Assembly: GCF_918797505.1 (NCBI RefSeq)
Contig: NC_092793.1
Span: 682,001 to 746,000 of the forward strand
Reading direction: 5' to 3'
Origin: Bemisia tabaci
Lineage: Eukaryota > Arthropoda > Insecta > Hemiptera > Aleyrodidae
DNA length: 64,000 bases
This document shows, in pieces, positions 57,101 through 64,000 of the stretch. The position numbers and the translations under genes were made by a program. Position 1 is the stretch's first letter, and each line of letters starts with the position of its first letter. The notes under the pieces are model-generated. The model had not been told where the DNA came from, ran no database searches, and worked only from the letters and a program-made list of their open reading frames with translations.

Positions 57101-58247
57101 TTGCTGCAATTCCTGTACCCTTGAAGAGGTAAATGAAAAATAACCTTTAAACTGAATGTCAATGATGATCTCCTGTGATTTTCAAGAATTGTTTAGCGAC
57201 GAACCCCGAGAAAAACACCGTTGAACAATTTTTGGTAAATACGCATGAGATTCCCCATGTCAATGTCAAGGGCCTATGCGGGATTTGTTTAAATTCGATT
57301 TTCGGGTTAGAATTTTTTATAGGGCTCTTTGATAGTCCTGAAAAGCGGTCTCAGCCCAAGGAGCACTAATTCTCGCGATCTGGGTTTTTTTGAAACACCC
57401 TAAGACCTCACTCATGTACTCAACAGTGTTTTTGTGACCCAGTAAGCGAAACCTTTACCCTCAATTAATTACAATTTCATTCCTCAAGTAAAAATTGCTC
57501 ATTCTCATTAGCCTGTGTCACTTTTTCAAAATACTCCATCAAAATGTCAAGGTCAAGTGCTGTGATTGGTCCAAGTCATCGAATAAGCCAATCACAACAC
57601 CTGACCTTGATATTTTGATGGAGTATTTTGATAGTGTGACACAGGCTATTCTCAAATACTGTTATCTTCTCTCCCTCCTTCCTCCTCTCTCCCCCCCCCC
57701 CCGCCAAATCAAGCTGAAAAATGACACAAGCCTGTGTCACACTATCAAAGCTAGCCATCAAAATATCAAGGTCAGGTGTTGTGATTGGCTTATTAGATGA
57801 CTAGAACCAATCACAGCACTTGACCTTGACATTTTGATGGAGTATTTTGATAAAGTGACACAGGCTATACTCTGATTCCTACTTTGATTTTGCCTTTAAT
57901 ATGAAGAAATAGAGCAACCACAGAATACCTTGATTACATATGCACCTTTATTGAAAAACAAACACTTCAAAAATCTACTCACAATGCAGTGACACTGCTC
58001 TATTTCTTTCTGGCTTTTTAAACTTAATTACATTTTGTAAATACCCATATAATGCCATTTCTGCTGCTTGTAATATTTCATGTAATTTTGTTCGAAAAGT
58101 TCAAATATTTCTCTATTTAATATTCCAGGGGCAAATTATGTTTCTGGGATGGTCACATGGGAACTGCAATTTCATCTCATCAAACCCACAAAGCAGACAT
58201 TTTGGCAGTTGTGATGGCCCAAAATCAATCCATGCTTTATTGTGCAG
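31353..58247 (+). CDS. UTP4: UTP4/cirhin orthologue, 5' part, exons 1-6
   Basis: Plus-strand gene with exons 31353-31480, 39046-39220, 46816-46884, 49990-50074, 55957-56155 and 58129-58247, continuing past the right edge. Joined, it reads 258 codons plus one base without a stop, and all phases match (2, 0, 0, 1, 2, 1). The protein shows the first propeller of UTP4/cirhin: LAVSRSDSSVEIWNI, then LFCGTLQGSVIEYDLLSLSP, then WCLAPNKSNSLLAVGTEAGYI, then HLVSGSVDAVRVWDAKTGQA, then IVWCLCVTDDFTIITGDS and GKLCFWDGHMGT with HQTHKADILAV. Known of the family: UTP4 is a tandem double-propeller protein of the UtpA (t-UTP) complex, nucleolar, binding nascent pre-rRNA for 18S maturation; human cirhin is linked to a childhood liver cirrhosis. 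The second propeller is outside the window. Introns 3-11 kb long are full of transposons. Confidence 0.92.
32324..32671. mobile_element. 348-bp inverted-repeat element (MITE)
   Basis: Ends TAGGTGTCGTCAGCTAATTT and (A)AGCTGATGACACCT are inverted partners. The pairing continues through GTTGTTTACTTTTGGTTTGC and its complement. No target duplication found. In UTP4 intron 1. Confidence 0.7.
33961..34083. repeat. small stem-loop next to hairpin 4
   Basis: TAGGTAAGTATAATGGTAAG near 33965 pairs with TTACCATTATATTTACCTA near 34061. A minor inverted repeat at the centre of the outer composite, just left of the TA insertion point. Confidence 0.6.
34084..35095. mobile_element. TA-flanked palindromic element 4, mariner-type ends
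   Basis: Ends CAGGGTGATCCTAAAGTCCC and GGGACTTTTGGATCACCCTG between TA dinucleotides; arms ~500 bp, centre near 34590. AAAATGGC(G/C)GCCGG motifs recur in both arms, as in hairpin 1, and GCGCGAAAA(T/G) blocks are mirrored. Poly-G/C tracts near 34210 and 34945. Non-autonomous. Confidence 0.87.
36265..36356 (+). repeat. tRNA-like segment with good B box
   Basis: GGCGAGATAGCTCAGATAAC gives an A-box-like start, and GCGGGGGTTCGAATCTCG a near-consensus B box. Between them is an extended arm (GAGAGTGTCAC..GTGGGA), giving class-II tRNA length. No terminator right after it. Best read as the tRNA head of a SINE. Confidence 0.5.
36493..37460. mobile_element. deleted mariner element with ~200-bp inverted ends
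   Basis: Ends GGGTGTCCCAAAAGTACCGG and CCGGTGCTTTTGGGACACC, each continuing as ~200-bp inverted repeats, flanked by TA at 36491-36492 and 37461-37462. Inside is the C-terminal part of a DD34D transposase on the minus strand. The 5' coding part is missing and the right inverted repeat abuts the remaining frame. In UTP4 intron 1. The first bases of its termini match those of hairpins 1-4. Confidence 0.9.
36716..37225 (-). pseudogene. mariner transposase fragment (DD34D), inactive
   Basis: About 169 codons with the mariner C-terminal half. It has WIVHQDNARPH, where the Asp is residue 56, and SADLAPCDFW, where the Asp is residue 91; 34 residues lie between them, the mariner spacing. The first catalytic Asp, expected in the ML.VWWD.KG-type block, is replaced: the block here reads MLIVFFYFRG with Tyr at that position. 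A stop lies about ten codons upstream of the conserved block, and the DNA-binding helix-turn-helix region is gone. Hence a dead copy by truncation and by loss of a catalytic residue. It could only be active in trans if a full-length relative exists elsewhere. Confidence 0.88.
37463..39045 (+). other. remainder of UTP4 intron 1
   Basis: AT-rich. The acceptor of exon 2 is preceded by a T/C-rich tract (38935-39045). No element boundaries or coding signals recognised. Confidence 0.7.
39046..39220 (+). CDS. UTP4: UTP4 exon 2
   Basis: 175 bp, residues 43-101. Acceptor ATTTTACAG|GTCT, donor CCTTTG|GTAATT. It encodes the first WD blade SDSSVEIWNIRSAAHVDRII and then the strand LFCGTLQGSVIEYDLLSLSP. 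Phase 2 at entry, 0 at exit. Confidence 0.94.
40481..41920. repeat. ~722-bp tandem duplication
   Basis: Two direct copies, 40481-41202 and 41203-41920, both starting TGTTTATCAGGATGAATTTT and both carrying GGAGGGCTTGGCTCCCTTAG and GTGCTCTTTCAGTTGG. Diverged by small changes and indels (for example a poly-A run at 41656). Confidence 0.85.
42579..43028 (+). CDS. hypothetical ORF, 149 codons, doubtful
   Basis: Open frame inside the 40379-43385 element. The protein is Phe/Ile/Leu-rich, with Cys residues in its second half (NTCTIADLRHTRIEDLIRYC). I do not recognise it. Base composition is like the surrounding AT-rich DNA. It could be a remnant of an element-encoded gene or a chance frame; it lies in an intron of UTP4 on the same strand. 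Confidence 0.2.
   Translation: MIPFVTVEYLNLTISKRQINYFTNIFLFFPTSITFKYLTLETDLNNSCSLHQKKFANGGKTNLEMRFFRSKFTTMRSTNHIIMIFAEEFCILNKCFPQDLYNTCTIADLRHTRIEDLIRYCPTFMERLSCQLITEFKLMLIFFQDLQIN
43395..44330. other. repeat-like intron DNA, one-armed element
   Basis: Contains motifs typical of the local hairpins (GGCCGCCATCTTGG near 44146, AACGGGACCAAGAAAACG) but no inverted partner is visible. No coding evidence. Confidence 0.45.
44776..45159 (+). mobile_element. possible poly(A)-tailed retroposed segment with 104-codon ORF
   Basis: A 104-codon ORF (44776-45090; Arg/Cys-rich middle, no family recognised) is followed after 38 bases by a run of 31 A (45129-45159). That arrangement fits the 3' end of a LINE or a retroposed mRNA. 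I found no target duplication and no polyadenylation hexamer close to the run, so this is tentative. Confidence 0.3.
45268..45814. mobile_element. 547-bp inverted-repeat element (MITE)
   Basis: Ends TGGACCACTAGACAAGGTAC and GTACCTTGTTTAATGGTCCA. The match extends through GAATTTTAGCATTCT and, further in, CTTACGAAGATATT against AATATCTTCGTAAG. No clean target duplication. UTP4 intron 2. Confidence 0.75.
45815..46815 (+). other. UTP4 intron 2, 3' part
   Basis: AT-rich with several CT-rich patches (46320-46560). No element, repeat or gene that I can support. Ends in a TTTTTCAG acceptor. Confidence 0.7.
46816..46884 (+). CDS. UTP4: UTP4 exon 3 (69 bp)
   Basis: Small in-phase exon of 23 codons, residues 102-124, ending WCLAPNKSNSLLA. 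Acceptor TTTTTCAG|AACT, donor CTGGCC|GTAAGT. It was identified because it supplies the missing strand between SLSP and VGTEAGYI, in the position of the GG..W.(L/M)A segment of UTP4. Too short for ORF detection by length. Confidence 0.88.
47775..48466. mobile_element. one arm of the AGAGC..TGCAAAAACG palindrome family
   Basis: Starts at the family's centre (TCGACCGGCCGCTCAGTGG) and runs to GTTTTTGCATCAAGCTCT, matching the right arm of 19282-20609 block for block (TTCAATCGATCATAACTCCG, CGATTTTTCGTCCAAAC). The left arm is absent, so this copy is a broken half. Confidence 0.75.
48480..48985. repeat. ~175-bp tandem repeat, about three units
   Basis: Units near 48485, 48660 and 48840 each carry GGTATTTTTGACG or GCTATTTTTGACG, then AAGAC(A/G)TAGGA, then ACAAATT(C/T)T(C/T)GGAC, about 175 bp apart and diverged. 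The last unit is mirrored by 47500-47700. Confidence 0.7.
49221..49545. mobile_element. 325-bp hAT-like MITE nested in the 2.56-kb element
   Basis: Ends TAGGGCTGTTC and GAACACCCCTA, with an 8-bp flanking repeat CGAAAATG / CAAAAATG (one difference). It interrupts the right arm exactly where the left arm (around 47330-47350) reads through. Subterminal CGATATCGATA-type motifs. Confidence 0.72.
49990..50074 (+). CDS. UTP4: UTP4 exon 4
   Basis: 85 bp, residues 125-152 plus one base: VGTEAGYINILNTENN then FEKLLDKQEG. Acceptor TTCTTCTTAG|GTGG, donor GAAG|GTATGT. It corresponds to the blade with EDG.(I/V).(L/I)F and the E(K/R).L(D/E)KQ..I segment of UTP4. A 4-kb foldback element begins only 14 bp into the following intron. 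Confidence 0.93.
50604..52078. mobile_element. AGAGC..TGCAAAAACG palindrome nested in the 4-kb element
   Basis: Begins AGAGCTTGATGCAAAAACGG and ends CCGTTTTTGCATCAAGCTC, centred near 51265. The arms match 19282-20609 but are more diverged, with poly-C and poly-G tracts at 50637, 50743, 51941 and 52039. The surrounding 4-kb element reads through at the junction (CTGAA to CTTGGCAGGAATAT). Confidence 0.8.
51542..51699 (+). mobile_element. poly(A)-tailed non-LTR retrotransposon tail
   Basis: 158-bp GC-rich insert ending in 12-13 A, between 13-bp direct repeats AATTTAAAAAACT (51529-51541 and 51700-51712). A 5'-truncated LINE 3' end or a SINE. An in-frame peptide with GGSSPDDGRCRPDNRW stops at 51668, but I cannot tell whether that frame is coding. 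Confidence 0.8.
52984..53253. mobile_element. 270-bp MITE with AAGGAACCAA inverted ends
   Basis: Left end has AATTGGACTGAGTTAAGCAG then AAAGGAACCAACCCACG. The right end has the complement (TGGCTTGGTTCCTTTCTG, TTTAACTCCGTCCAATT). Lies in the loop of the 4-kb element. Boundaries good to a few bases. Confidence 0.7.
54610..55050. repeat. degenerate palindrome related to hairpins 1 and 4
   Basis: Inverted halves around about 54845 share AAAATGGC(A/C)GC(T/C)GG, CAATGGATTTGCC and AACGAATTTGGCATTA-type blocks with hairpin 4 (34340-34870). Strongly diverged, and the CAGGG termini are not found, so it is an old relic. Confidence 0.6.
55051..55956 (+). other. UTP4 intron 4, 3' part
   Basis: AT-rich with no recognisable element. 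Ends in a GGGTTTTATAG acceptor. Confidence 0.75.
55957..56155 (+). CDS. UTP4: UTP4 exon 5
   Basis: 199 bp, residues 153-218. Acceptor TTTTATAG|GGCA, donor TTCAAG|GTAGTT. It encodes two blades: IMCLAWDFSEIHLVSGSVDA with VRVWDAKTGQATFKM, then TIVWCLCVTDDFTIITGDS. The (M/T)TTGRAE linker before IVWCL is a strong UTP4 signature. Confidence 0.95.
56447..57400. mobile_element. inverted-repeat element in UTP4 intron 5
   Basis: Left arm from ATCTCAAAAACCCGAATTGG, with ATCAAAGAGCCCTATA and AACACCGTTGAACA-type blocks, matches the complement at 57180-57400. Arms ~210 bp, diverged. The loop 56660-57170 is unrelated. No target duplication seen. Confidence 0.65.
57509..57867. mobile_element. 359-bp double-hairpin MITE (TAGCCTGTGTCAC)
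   Basis: Outer ends TAGCCTGTGTCAC and GTGACACAGGCTA. Each half is itself a ~140-bp palindrome whose arms carry ATCAAAATGTCAAGGTCAAG or its variant, and the halves are joined by a C-rich 60-bp spacer. Four copies of the same arm in one element. No ORF. Confidence 0.8.
58129..58247 (+). CDS. UTP4: UTP4 exon 6
   Basis: 119 bp, residues 219-258 plus one base: GKLCFWDGHMGTAISSHQTH, then KADILAVVMAQNQSMLYCAG. Acceptor TATTCCAG|GGGC, donor TGCAG|GTCAGA. The GK..FWD..(T/M)GT and H.(A/T)DI.(A/S)(I/V) pattern is that of the UTP4 first propeller. I did not find exon 7 before 64000, so the window ends in intron 6. Confidence 0.93.
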
Positions 58248-58765
58248 GTCAGACCCTCACCATAGTTTCTGAATGAAATCCACCACTTCCTAGCATCACT
58301 GTCAAGTTAAAATTTACACGAAATTGAAAAATTCTAAATATCGCTCATTTTAGTTTTTATCAGTACGCGTTTAGGCGGCTTGTCTGGCTCTTCATCATCA
58401 GCAGACCATAAATATTGACTTGTGAATCTGAATGCATTTTCACAGATTGTCTGATTTTTAACATCACCGGTGTAATGATATTGGTTGTTCACCGCACAGA
58501 GAGAGGTGTTTGAAAAGAGGATATTTTATCCCTTACTTTATTATAAACTAGCAGGAAACCTGTGTTACGCACTGGAAACCCCCCACAATCAGTAATCACT
58601 GTGATTAGTGATCAGTTACAAAATTGTGTCTCTAGATTTTTATTTACTTTTTCAAAATTGGCAAGTCGTACTGCTTTGATAAAAATGCAGAGATTAGTGG
58701 TATTAATTATAGGATTTTTCTTGTAATAGGTATTTGCAAATGTATTGTATTAAATCATTATTTAA

Positions 58766-59931
58766 CCCTTAGATGACTAACCGGGTCTCTCGGGCCCGGC
58801 GGCTTTTTATTTTTCGCGCTACGGCGGCTGTAATTAACCTAGGAGTCTGTCCTTCACAAATAGCTCTACAAATATCCTTAAAAACATCATTCTTGAAAAA
58901 AAAATGTTTTTCAATTTTTTTTTAAGGCACAGCAATTTTTTTTTTTCATGTCTACCCCTAGAAAGACTAACCGGGGCTTGCGAGGCCTGTATTGAGAATA
59001 TATGGTAATTTGATGGCTACAATGCTTTTTTCTCTATTTTTGGATGAATTTTATGATTTTCATACTTTGACTTCTATAACCAAGGTCCCAAATTTTTTTT
59101 TCACCCATTGGCTGCCCCCCCCCCCCCCCAGTCCCCCTAAACATCCCTCTCCTCTCCCCAGTCCCTTCAGATCTAGAGATCTTTCATTGTAAACTTATTT
59201 TTATATCTTTTTTCAGGATTTGAGGAAGTTAAATTGAAGGAGCATTATTACCCCTGTAAGTATACTTGAATTTGAGAAGGAGAGGGCAACCTTGCCCACT
59301 CTCCCCCATCCCCCTCCTTCCGGTAGCCAAAAAAAGTAGTACCTTCCGATGTGTTTCTTTCAAAGTTTTGCACTTAGAAGGTTTATTTTTTCATTTCGTG
59401 AAAAGAAAAGAAAAGTCTAAAATGTATTCCTGTACTATTACTACTAATAAGTTGCTCTAGTGGCGCTTCTGTGTGCTCTGCGACAGGTGTCGCAAAACTT
59501 TGAAAGAAACACATCGGAAGGTACTACTTTTTTTGGCCACCAGAAGGAGGGGGAGAGGGAGGGTGGGCAAAGTTGCCCCCTCCTTCTCAATTCAAGTATA
59601 CTTACAGGGGTAACAATGCTCCTTCAATTTAACTTCCTCAAATCCTGAAAAAAGATATAAAAATAAGTTTAAAATGAAAGATTTCTAGATCTGAAGGGAC
59701 TGGGGAGAGGAGAGGGATGTTTAGGGTGGCTGGGGGGAGGGGGGGGCAGCCAATGGGTGAAAAAAAATTTGGGACCTTGGTTATAGAAGTCAAAGTATGA
59801 AAATCATAAAATTCATCCAAAAATAGAGAAAAAAAGCATTGTAGCCATCAAATTACCATATATTCTCAATACGGGCCTTGTAGGCCCCGCTTAGTCTTTC
59901 GTGTAGGTAAAAGCGGTCAGTCATCTAAGGG
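58766..59931. mobile_element. 1.17-kb piggyBac-like palindromic element
   Basis: Ends CCCTTAGATGACTAACCGGG and the complement AGTCATCTAAGGG, flanked by TTAA at 58762-58765 and 59932-59935, the target used by piggyBac elements, whose ends begin CCC. Arms ~480-560 bp (TGGATGAATTTTATGATTTT against its complement), centred near 59440. The left subterminal GC-rich part (CTCTCGGGCCCGGCGG) has a diverged partner. No transposase. Confidence 0.87.
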
Positions 59932-60069
59932 TTAACGGTCACTGTTTTTTTAAAACCAATATTGGTAAAGTTCATGCCCACCGGTACTTGCCAGGTGATC
60001 ACTGTCTGGTCTGTAAAGCATATAATTGAGACGTTCATATCATCCTCACTTATTTAACTTTATTAGTAA

Positions 60070-61214
60070 TAGTCCAGGCAAATAAGCCAGAAAAGGGGCC
60101 ATAGCCTGCAAAAATCCCGGGTAGGAATGTTTTCATTGATTCCTATGTAATTTTTGACGCTGAATCCGAATTTCAACTTTGCACCAAAAAATTCGGACCG
60201 GAAAGTTGCCAAATTTGGCAAAAATGGCCTAAAATCGGCCTTTTTTCCGGATTATGGCCTATAACTTGCCAAAAATTGACTTGATGATAAAATTAGTTAT
60301 TTTCAGAAATAAAGCTCGTTAAATTTCCTATTAAAAGTTCTTTTACACTTTTTTGCTGAAGGCAAAATCAAGCGTGCTGGCGGGCTCCGGACTTTGTAAA
60401 ATGTGCGAAAATTGCGCATACTGTAATGTGTTGGGTTCCGTATTATTTACATCAATTCATTGCACTAAGTGTAAATTTTATCATCTTCACTTAATTCGTC
60501 CAGAAATTACTTGTTAGACGATTTTTAAAGGAGACATCGGGCAAAAACCGCGAAAAACGCAATTTTTGCTCATTTTCTCAAGTTCGGTGCCTGCCAGCGC
60601 GCTTGATTTTGTCCTAAGCAAAAAAACGTTTCGGAACTTTTTTTTAGGAAATTTAACGAGCTTTATTTTTGAAAATATCTAATTTTATCGTCAGATCAAT
60701 TTAGGCAAGGTCAAAATCCGGAAAAAGGCCGATTTTAGGCCATTTTTGCCAAATTTGGCAAGTTTTCGTTCCGAAGTTTTTGGTGCAAATTTGAAATTCG
60801 GATTTAGCGTCAATAATTACATAGGAATCAATGAAAATGTTGCTACCCGGGATTTTTGCAAAAACCGCAAAAAAACGCGATTTTCGCTCATTTTTCAAAG
60901 TTTGGTGCCCGCCAGCACGCTTAATTTTGCCTTGAGCAAAAAAAAAGTGTAGAAACTTTTTCATAGGAAATTTAACGAGCTTTATTTTTGCAAATAACTA
61001 ATTTTATCGTTAGATCAATTTTTGGCAAGTTACAGGTCATAATCCGGAAAAAAAGCCGATTTTAGGCAGTTTTTTCCAAATTTGGCAACTTTCCGGCCCG
61101 AAGTTTTTGGTGCGAAGTTGAAATTCGTGTTCAGCGTCAAAAATTACATAGGAATCAATGAAAACATTGCTACCCGGGATTTTTGCAGGCTCTTTTCATT
61201 ATTTGCCTGGACTA
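60070..61214. mobile_element. 1.15-kb foldback element (TAGTCCAGGCAAATAA)
   Basis: Ends TAGTCCAGGCAAATAA and TTATTTGCCTGGACTA. A ~300-bp unit with TTGCCAAATTTGGCAA or a variant, CCCGGGATTTTTGCA and AAATTTAACGAGCTTTATTT occurs inverted at the left and twice on the right (near 60660-60930 and 60960-61190). No target duplication resolved. Confidence 0.78.
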
Positions 61215-62993
61215 AAAAGTTTTCATGTCACATTATTTTTAAAATTTTTTTTAATTTTGTCCAGCTATATTTTTTCATCTTCCTACAATTTATAGGATAT
61301 TTTGGCAGTGAAGGAGAGTCTATTAAGCATTACGTATGTAATTAAAAAGGAGGGTGGGTTTGGTTGCACAGTAGTGTTATATGGGAAAGGGGTTTCATTC
61401 AAAAATGCCGGTGAAGTGTGTTCCGCATTTCTAATGGCGATTTCAAAAAGAGGATAAGAACGACACAAGGGGAGGTGTACGATATTTCTCGCCGAGATAT
61501 TTGCGATCAATGTTTAGAATAGGTCTGTTTTCAGTGAATCGTGTGCACAGATTGAAAACTCCTAGGGAACCATACTTGTGATTCTAATATTTCTTGGAAG
61601 GAGGGGGGGGGGGAGTGCTGCGCGCGTAGCAGCCGACGGGGCCGATCCGCGACCTTTAATATCGAAGTTAGCAATTTTTCTCGAAAGTTTTGCAATGTTG
61701 AACATTGGAATCACAAGTTTAATTCCTTGGGATTTTGTAATTAGTGCGCACGATTTTTTGAAAACAGGGCTATTTTAAATTTTGGTTGCGAATATCTCGG
61801 TGAAGAATATCGTAAAGACTTCCATTTTAGCTCATGAATTTTCTATTTTTTTTCTTGAAACTCTCATTCAAAAATTTTGATTTTGGGTCCGCCCAGCAGC
61901 CTGGGAACGCTGTCTCCGACATTTCAAGTATGCCCAAAAGCAGTTCATTTCGTCCTAAGAACAGTGTATCATTTCATTTAGCTGAAAGGAACTGATCAAA
62001 AGTTAAAGGGTGGGGGGGGAGGTGAACTGTTACAAGACCATGTATAGATTGTATTTGATAGTGGTTCAATGTATCGCTCGGTTCAAACAATAGAACATAA
62101 CCTCAAACGAAAATTTTAGGATTTAAGTAAGATAAGCTAGAAATGAGAATACTTATACCAATTTCGCTTTTCATTGCCGTTTTATTCTCATAAGAATCAA
62201 AAATCTATCACTAGAAACCCGTTCCCTCAGATTACTCAATTGACTTTTGAGGCTATGTTTACATGTTGAACCAATCGATATCGATACAATCTCACGTGTT
62301 TGATGTGCAGCTGCGTTTTCCTAACAATGTATTTAAAAAAAGCTCCCCTCGTCCGAAACAAAGACGTCCAGATTTTCACGTATCTAAGAGGGTCACCTGG
62401 AATCGGATGCTTAAGTCGGAACTCGCAAAAATCGTACGCAAAATTAATCAGCTGTCCTCCAGCGCTCGACGCCAAACTCATTTGATCTCACTCGTACTCT
62501 CTCTCGCACCCATTATCCTTACGAAAAAAGTGGCAGCTACCGGCCGCGATATCCCGTGAACCGGCGGGCGGATCTCGAAATCCTCCCTTATCCGGCGCCT
62601 GGGGGTCGAGAGAGATCCCCGTGCGGAATTTCAGGGTCATAGGATCCACTGTACCGGAGATCCGCCGATGCGTGAGGCAGTCAGTCAATCAATGTGAAGT
62701 CTCTTTTATTAGTACAGATTGATGGCTGAAATACGAATCCACATATCTCTCTACGTTGCAAACTTCCCACATATCTTATTTTTTCTTAGGGAAACCTCGA
62801 GTTAGGTTTGTATTGTAAGGTTAGCCAATGTAATCTCTGTAAAGGTTTCCTTGATTTTTTTTTTCTATTTAGCAGAATACTTATTGTGTTTAAAAGACCT
62901 CGCACACTCCTTATGGGAATGTGTACCACGATAGATTCCCAATTTTTTATTGCATTTACCTTGTCAGTGGATGCTGATCTAAAGTCATCATTG

Positions 62994-63320
62994 TGCCAAC
63001 TTTCTGCGAGGCACCATTTTCGCACTATCAGCGGTACAAGTTTCAATGTTTGCTTGAATAGTTGAAGGCAGTGTGGCAATTTCACAAGGAAAAAATCAGC
63101 GGGTTATATATAAGGAAAAGATGGGAGAGAGAAAAAAAGTCTGATTTGGACGGTGAAACCAAAAAGCTGGTGGAATCGGAGATAAGACTTCCAGGGTTTT
63201 CCTCATTTTCAGCAAATGTTGGAAGATAAATCTTGCTGCGCTGGCCTCCCCTATTCAAGTAATTATCGAAACTTCCTCTGCAGACTGTGCAAAAACGGTG
63301 CCTTGTAGAAAGTTGGTACA
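62994..63320. repeat. inverted repeat with ~70-bp arms
   Basis: GCCAACTTTCTGCGAGGCAC near 62997 pairs with GTGCCTTGTAGAAAGTTGGT near 63298. The arms continue over about 70 bp with mismatches. The rest of intron 6 (61215-62990) shows a GC-rich block at 62535-62680, apparently repetitive but unassigned. Confidence 0.6.
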
Positions 63321-63739
63321 ATGATAACTTTTAATCAGCACCCAAAGACATGCTTAATGCAGTAAACAAATTGGAAATAGATCGTGGTACACATTCCCCT
63401 TAAGGAGTGTGCAGGGTCCTTTCAAGATACAAAGTTGGCTTGCTTTCCTTTCCAAAAATAAAATTGGAGAAGAAATTTTGAAGCATTGCAATGGTGATGC
63501 GTGGTTTCCGACTTTTGCCACTGATGTGTATTGTCTTTACTGATCTGTTATGAGCATTCCAAGTCTGTGCTCATTATAATGCTCCTGTTTTTGAAAATCT
63601 CTATGCTATCCAACATCTTAAAAGTATTAAGTTCTTGACGAAATTGCGAAGGACTTTTTAGAGATTACATTGAATTTGCTTCAAAATGAGTGGTCGTACA
63701 ACCCTCTGCAATGATTCGTTCTTTAGTTACAGGGAAAAA

Positions 63740-64000
63740 AAGAGCTTATAATTCTGGCAATTTGTGTATTCTTTGTTCAAAAGGAATTTTCATTTCTCGA
63801 TTCAAAAACTGAAAACAAGCACATAAGTTAATTTGAAAATGTGATTTCAGGATTTTGATCCTTAGAATCCTAAAGTATGCAAATTTAGACGATTTTTCGT
63901 CCAAACCGAACCTCGATATCTATCTTCGTTTGAGAAATATCGAGGTTCACAGGTTTTGACTTCCAAACCACCACCTTCTCCCTAGCGCCAAGCGCCCCCT
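63740..64000. mobile_element. arm of the AGAGC..TGCAAAAACG palindrome family, cut by the window edge
   Basis: AAAACAAGCACATAAGTTA, then TAGACGATTTTTCGTCCAAAC, then ATATCGAGGTTCACAGGTTT matches the right arm of 19282-20609 (20310-20480) in order. The copy continues past 64000. Confidence 0.7.

Noticed and set aside
62808..63065. Possible UTP4 exon 7 starting VDADLKSS after a TTGTCAG acceptor-like site
   Set aside because: The peptide does not resemble the next UTP4 strand (a VDPT..F-type block is expected), and the segment is an inverted repeat.
1..64000. CRISPR array, operons or prokaryotic gene clusters
   Set aside because: Spliced genes, GT-AG introns and eukaryotic transposons throughout. 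The tandem repeats lack unique spacers of constant length.

Overview
This is a eukaryotic nuclear window, almost certainly from an arthropod and probably an insect. The evidence is two spliced single-copy genes with GT-AG introns, an interstitial (TTAGG)n-type array, and very dense DNA-transposon debris. A hemipteran is my guess, but nothing in the sequence proves it. There are no operons, CRISPR arrays or rRNA genes.

Two conserved genes lie head to head, about 14.8 kb apart, and both run off the window. On the minus strand (16553 down to 175) are the first four exons of a mios orthologue (Mio/MIOS, WD40 subunit of the GATOR2 complex in amino-acid signalling to TORC1). They encode 273 residues of the N-terminal beta-propeller. 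On the plus strand (31353 to 58247) are the first six exons of a UTP4/cirhin orthologue (WD40 subunit of the UtpA/t-UTP part of the SSU processome, needed for 18S rRNA maturation). They encode 258 residues. All splice phases join in frame. Exons make up about 1.6 kb of 64 kb.

The rest is intron and intergenic DNA made largely of nested mobile elements. Most are palindromic: long inverted arms around a short centre. (1) TA-flanked, mariner-type termini of the CAGGGTGNCCCAAAAGTCC kind bound four 1.0-2.5 kb hairpins (4583-5907, 6096-7298, 18637-21168, 34084-35095). A dead mariner copy with related termini and a damaged DD34D transposase sits at 36493-37460. (2) hAT-like elements with TAGAGT or TAGGG termini carry 8-bp target duplications (21602-22145, 24412-24858, 25957-27983, 25750-28096, 30237-30630, 47165-49720). 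(3) A piggyBac-like hairpin is flanked by TTAA (58766-59931). (4) There are other foldback elements, two 5'-truncated non-LTR retrotransposon tails with target duplications, tRNA-like (SINE-type) segments and several tandem repeats.

By region: 1-9 kb is mios intron 3, a large inverted-repeat structure enclosing two hairpins. 9-16.5 kb holds mios exons 3, 2 and 1. 16.5-31 kb is intergenic, with a five-layer nested transposon at 25.6-28.4 kb beside the telomere-like array. 31-46 kb is UTP4 introns 1-2, with the mariner remnant and a composite 2.5-kb element. 46.8-58.2 kb holds UTP4 exons 3-6, with a 2.6-kb hAT-like and a 4.0-kb foldback in introns 3 and 4. 58-64 kb is intron 6, with further hairpins. 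The most notable feature is this concentration of long, near-perfect hairpins inside the introns of two housekeeping genes, which would be transcribed as long double-stranded RNA.
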